A stretch of DNA of 33,666 nucleotides from Oscillibacter valericigenes. GTDB taxonomy: Bacteria; Bacillota; Clostridia; Oscillospirales; Oscillospiraceae. Positions 30,949-33,666 of this stretch are shown piece after piece. Made by a program: the position numbers and the translations under genes. The DNA is taken from assembly GCF_016902445.1 (NCBI RefSeq), contig NZ_JACSNX010000026.1, forward strand, positions 1 to 33,666, written 5' to 3'. The stretch's first letter is position 1. Each line of letters starts with the position of its first letter. Under the pieces are notes generated by a model that saw nothing but the letters and a program-made list of their open reading frames with translations, was not told the DNA's origin and made no database searches.

Positions 30949-32877
30949 ATGAAAACCGTTCGTTTGACCATGGCCCAGGCCCTGGTCCGTTTCCTTGAGA
31001 ACCAGTATATCGAAGTGGACGGCGTCCAGAACCGCTTCGTCCGGGGCGTGTTCATCATCCCCGGCCACGGCAACGTGGTGGGTCTGGGCCAGGCCCTGAG
31101 CCAGGAGGCCAAGCACCTGGAGGTCTGGCACGGCCAGAACGAGCAGGGCATGGCCCAGGCGGCCGTGGCCTTCGCCAAGCAGATGAAGCGCAAGCAGATC
31201 TGCGTGGCCACCTCCTCCGTGGGCCCCGGCGCCGCCAACATGGTCACCGCCTGCGGCACCGCCACCGCCAACAACATCCCCCTGCTGGTGCTGCCCGGCG
31301 ACGTGTACGCCTGCCGCCAGCCGGACCCCGTGCTCCAGCAGGTGGAGCAGACCCACAACCTCTCCATCTCCACCAACGACGCCTTCAAGGCCGTCTGCCG
31401 CTACTGGGACCGGATCGTCCGGCCCGAGCAGCTGATGAGCGCCATGATCTCCGCCTTCCGGGTGCTGACCGACCCCGCCAACACCGGCGCCGTCTGCATC
31501 GCCATGCCCCAGGACGTGGAGGGCGAGGCCTATGATTATCCCGAGAGCTTCTTCAAGAAGCGCGTCTGGCGGCTGGAGCGCCGTCCCGCCACCGAGGCGG
31601 CCCTGAACGACGCGGCGGAGGTCATCAAGAAGGCCAAGCGGCCCATGCTGGTCTGCGGCGGCGGCGTCCGCTACTCCGAGGCCCACGACGAGTTCCGGGC
31701 CTTCGCGGAGGCCACCGGCATCCCCTTCGGTGAGACCCAGGCGGGCAAGAGCGCCATCGAGTGGACCCACCCCCTGAACCTGGGCGGCCTGGGCGTCACC
31801 GGCTGCTCCGCCGCCAACGACATTGCCAAGAAGGCGGACGTGGTCATCGGCGTGGGCACCCGGTACACCGATTTCACCACCTCCTCCAAGTGGCTGTTCA
31901 AGGACACCTGCAAGTTCGTCAACATCAACGTGTCTGAGTTCCAGGCATTGAAGATGGACGCCGTGCCCGTGGTGGCCGACGCCAAGGACGCCCTGCCCCG
32001 GCTGCTTGCAAAGCTGGACGGCTACAAGGCCCCCTACACCACCGAGGTGACCGCCGCCCGGGAGAAGTGGGCCAAGGAGCTGGAGCGCCTGGACCACATC
32101 ACCTTTGAGGACAAGAAGAGCTGGAAGCCCATCATCAACGACGCCAACGCCGACTCCGCCAAGCGGTTCGCCAAGGACCTGGACGCGGGCCTGTGCCAGA
32201 CCACCGTGCTGGGCGCCATCAACGCCATGATGAGCGAGGGCGACGTGGCCATCGGCGCCGCCGGCTCCCTGCCCGGCGACATGCAGCGGATGTGGCGGCC
32301 CACCGGCATCGACTGCTACAACATGGAGTACGGCTACTCCACCATGGGCTATGAGATCGCCGGCGCCCTGGGCGTGAAGCTGGCCATCGGCGACAAGCGG
32401 GAAGTCTACGCCATGTGCGGCGACGGCAGCTTCAACATGCTCCACGGCGAGCTGGTGACCGCCGTCATGGAGCACAAGAAGATCAACATCTGCCTGTTCG
32501 ACAACGCCTCCTTCGGCTGCATCAACAACCTGCAGGTGGGCCACGGCAACGTGACGCTGTGCACGGAGCTGCGGTACCGCAACAAGGACGGCCTGTTCGG
32601 CGACTTCCTGAACATCGACTACGCCAAGGTGGCGGAGGGCTACGGCTGCAAGAGCTACTCCATCCGCACCATGGAGGAACTGGTGGCGGCCTTCGAGGAC
32701 GCCAAGAAGGTGAAGAACCGCCCGGTGCTGTTCGACATCAAGGTGCTGCCCAAGACCATGACCGACGGCTACGGCTCCTGGTGGCGCGTGGGCGACACGG
32801 AGGTGTCCGAGCGGGCTGAGAACGTCGCCGCTTACAAGGATCACCTGGCTCATGTGAAGGACGCCCGGAAGTATTGA
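30949..32877 (+). CDS. iolD: 3D-(3,5/4)-trihydroxycyclohexane-1,2-dione hydrolase (IolD)
   Basis: A 642-aa thiamine-diphosphate enzyme that opens the inositol ring to 5-deoxyglucuronate. The N-terminal PYR domain has [17 protein letters not shown] (about residue 35) and the cofactor-activating Glu in [13 protein letters not shown] (about residue 64). The central domain (about 220-360) has [10 protein letters not shown]. The PP domain (about 440-590) carries [29 protein letters not shown], the ThDP/Mg motif GDG-Nxx. The length matches known IolD (about 635-645). AGGAGG lies 12 bases before ATG. Other iol genes (iolC, iolG, iolJ, iolA) are not in the window, so the pathway must be completed elsewhere. 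Confidence 0.95.
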   Translation: MKTVRLTMAQALVRFLENQYIEVDGVQNRFVRGVFIIPGHGNVVGLGQALSQEAKHLEVWHGQNEQGMAQAAVAFAKQMKRKQICVATSSVGPGAANMVTACGTATANNIPLLVLPGDVYACRQPDPVLQQVEQTHNLSISTNDAFKAVCRYWDRIVRPEQLMSAMISAFRVLTDPANTGAVCIAMPQDVEGEAYDYPESFFKKRVWRLERRPATEAALNDAAEVIKKAKRPMLVCGGGVRYSEAHDEFRAFAEATGIPFGETQAGKSAIEWTHPLNLGGLGVTGCSAANDIAKKADVVIGVGTRYTDFTTSSKWLFKDTCKFVNINVSEFQALKMDAVPVVADAKDALPRLLAKLDGYKAPYTTEVTAAREKWAKELERLDHITFEDKKSWKPIINDANADSAKRFAKDLDAGLCQTTVLGAINAMMSEGDVAIGAAGSLPGDMQRMWRPTGIDCYNMEYGYSTMGYEIAGALGVKLAIGDKREVYAMCGDGSFNMLHGELVTAVMEHKKINICLFDNASFGCINNLQVGHGNVTLCTELRYRNKDGLFGDFLNIDYAKVAEGYGCKSYSIRTMEELVAAFEDAKKVKNRPVLFDIKVLPKTMTDGYGSWWRVGDTEVSERAENVAAYKDHLAHVKDARKY

Positions 32878-32883
32878 TCCTCT

Positions 32884-33060
32884 CGAGGGGGAGCCTGCTC
32901 CCCCTCGACCTCCCCCACCACCAGTGACATCGGTCACTGGTGAACGGCGCCCAAGGCGCCTGGGTCGGGGAATTTTCGGCAGGCGCATGTCCTGCCGAAA
33001 ATGATCGCAATATCTTCTTTCGCCGCTGGCGAAAGAACTGGGAAAACCCTTGGTTTTCCC
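32884..33060 (+). repeat. Six-hairpin array, copy 2 (after iolD)
   Basis: Same order as copy 1, with changed but still paired stems. H1 CGAGGGGGAG/CTCCCCCTCG (32884-32907). H2 CACCAGTGAC/GTCACTGGTG (32919-32942). H3 GGCGCC/GGCGCC (32946-32960). H4 ATTTTCGGCAGG/CCTGCCGAAAAT, identical with its loop CGCATGT (32972-33002). H5 TTCTTTCGCC/GGCGAAAGAA (33015-33037). H6 GGGAAAACC/GGTTTTCCC (33040-33060). It ends about 40 bases before the small zinc-ribbon gene. Confidence 0.9.
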
Positions 33061-33101
33061 GGGCCCCTTTCCTGCGGGTATCGAAAGAGGAGGAGATTCG
33101 T

Positions 33102-33314
33102 TTGAATTGTCCTTTCTGCGGCGCGGAAATGGAGAGCGGCGCTCTGCAAAGCAACTATGGGATCTATTGGCTGCCAAAGCCCCGGAAAGCCGGACCGCCG
33201 GACTTGTCCAGGGATGCAGAGCATTTGAGCAAGCAGGACAGCCCGCTCATTACGCCGCCTTATATCCCCGCCTTCCGCTGCACCAAGTGCCGCAAAATCA
33301 TCCTCGACTACTGA
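33102..33314 (+). CDS. Small zinc-ribbon protein (DUF6487-like)
   Basis: A 70-aa protein started by TTG 33102 with GAGGAGGAG about 6 bases upstream; no ATG is available before the first Cys. The first knuckle, MNCPFCGAEMESGAL, and a second, FRCTKCRKIILDY, near the end form a four-Cys zinc ribbon. The central SNYGIYWLPKP ... PPYIPAFR is the conserved aromatic part of this small-protein group. The function is unknown. It follows the second hairpin array. Confidence 0.72.
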   Translation: MNCPFCGAEMESGALQSNYGIYWLPKPRKAGPPDLSRDAEHLSKQDSPLITPPYIPAFRCTKCRKIILDY

Positions 33315-33666
33315 TGGCACAAGCCCCGCGACCGCCCGGGCCCCGGCGCGGCGGGCGGTTGATAACCGCCCCTACAGGTTGACCTCCGGGCTTCCCCGAA
33401 CTGCCAGGAGAGCGGCAGCGAAAAGAGACGCAATTCCATGCGATAACCACCCCGACGCCATCGGCATCATCCAGCACGGGACGGCAGCTGCAAACTCGCA
33501 GAAGACCCAAGCGTGCCCGAAGACCGGGCAAAATCGGCGCTTGCACCGATACGCCGACCCCGTCGCGCGCGGAGGGCCACTGCACCGGAGCGCGCTTAGC
33601 GCCTTTTTCTCTTCCACCGGGCGCGGCGCATTCTCTTTTTGGGCAAGACCAAAAAGAGAATGGGGG
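33315..33666. other. Non-coding end of the window
   Basis: No supported gene; frames on both strands have unnatural composition. A GGGCGGTT/AACCGCCC palindrome around GAT lies near 33352. A small GCGC/GCGC hairpin with CTTTTTC is near 33592-33608. A perfect 14-bp hairpin, CATTCTCTTTTTGG (33629-33642) and CCAAAAAGAGAATG (33649-33662), lies at the edge. Confidence 0.5.

Noticed and set aside
28933..33177. Very long open frame on the minus strand across the iol genes (over 1400 codons)
   Set aside because: It is the antisense of iolE, iolB and iolD. High GC and codon bias leave the opposite strand without stops; the product is His/Gly/Val-rich with no domain.
33372..33617. Minus-strand genes at the right edge
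   Set aside because: Frames of 80-95 codons overlap each other, are Cys/Arg/Trp-rich with no motif, and lack a convincing ribosome site.

Overview
The window looks like chromosomal DNA of a GC-rich Gram-positive anaerobe of the Clostridia, most like the Oscillospiraceae (Flavonifractor, Lawsonibacter or Oscillibacter type). The reasons are strong AGGAGG ribosome sites, consensus sigma-A promoters (for example TTGACA-17-TAATAT at 18241), a PBSX-type prophage module, an SLH-domain surface protein and myo-inositol genes. The genus is inferred; nothing in the window proves it.

Layout. (1) 1-9891, plus strand: a tightly packed phage structural operon in PBSX (xkd) order: end of a portal-like gene, protease, decoration protein, capsid, connectors, sheath, tube, chaperone, a 184-aa protein where the tape measure should be, LysM hub protein, XkdQ-like hub, spike, gp25-like protein, baseplate J and an XkdU-like protein. 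It stops at a perfect terminator without fibre or lysis genes. (2) 9952-11190, minus: a lipoprotein serpin. (3) 11371-12128: tRNA-Leu, then about 630 bp of hairpin-rich repeats. (4) 12129-15450, minus: a likely operon of Na+/solute symporter, DUF362 protein and UPF0173 hydrolase. (5) 15907-17106: an MsmX/UgpC-type ATPase, followed by tRNA-Ser (minus), a class-I amidotransferase-like peptidase and a Gly-Arg-His-Gln-Lys tRNA cluster. (6) 19360-23196: a zinc-ribbon membrane gene with an in-frame stop, a Pro/Glu-rich membrane protein, a split chromate transporter, a flavin reductase-like protein and an SGNH hydrolase. (7) 23344-25323: two divergent ribbon-helix-helix genes with operators inside their promoters, then a frameshifted protein that looks like a catalytically dead tyrosine recombinase with a winged-helix tail. 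(8) 25638-28628: a 996-aa acidic SLH protein with a structured leader. (9) 28960-32877: iolE, iolB and iolD of myo-inositol breakdown. (10) 33102-33314: a small zinc-ribbon protein.

The least explained features are the multi-hairpin intergenic elements, which fall into three families. In two of them (29869-30038 with 32884-33060, and 11511-11597 with 18910-18996) the copies differ by paired changes that keep the stems, which points to selection on RNA or cruciform structure. Other unusual points are the missing tape-measure gene, the double recombinase-like regulator with its A6-tract frameshift, and the RHH operator design.

Everything here was read by eye. Family names rest on motifs and gene order, not on searches.
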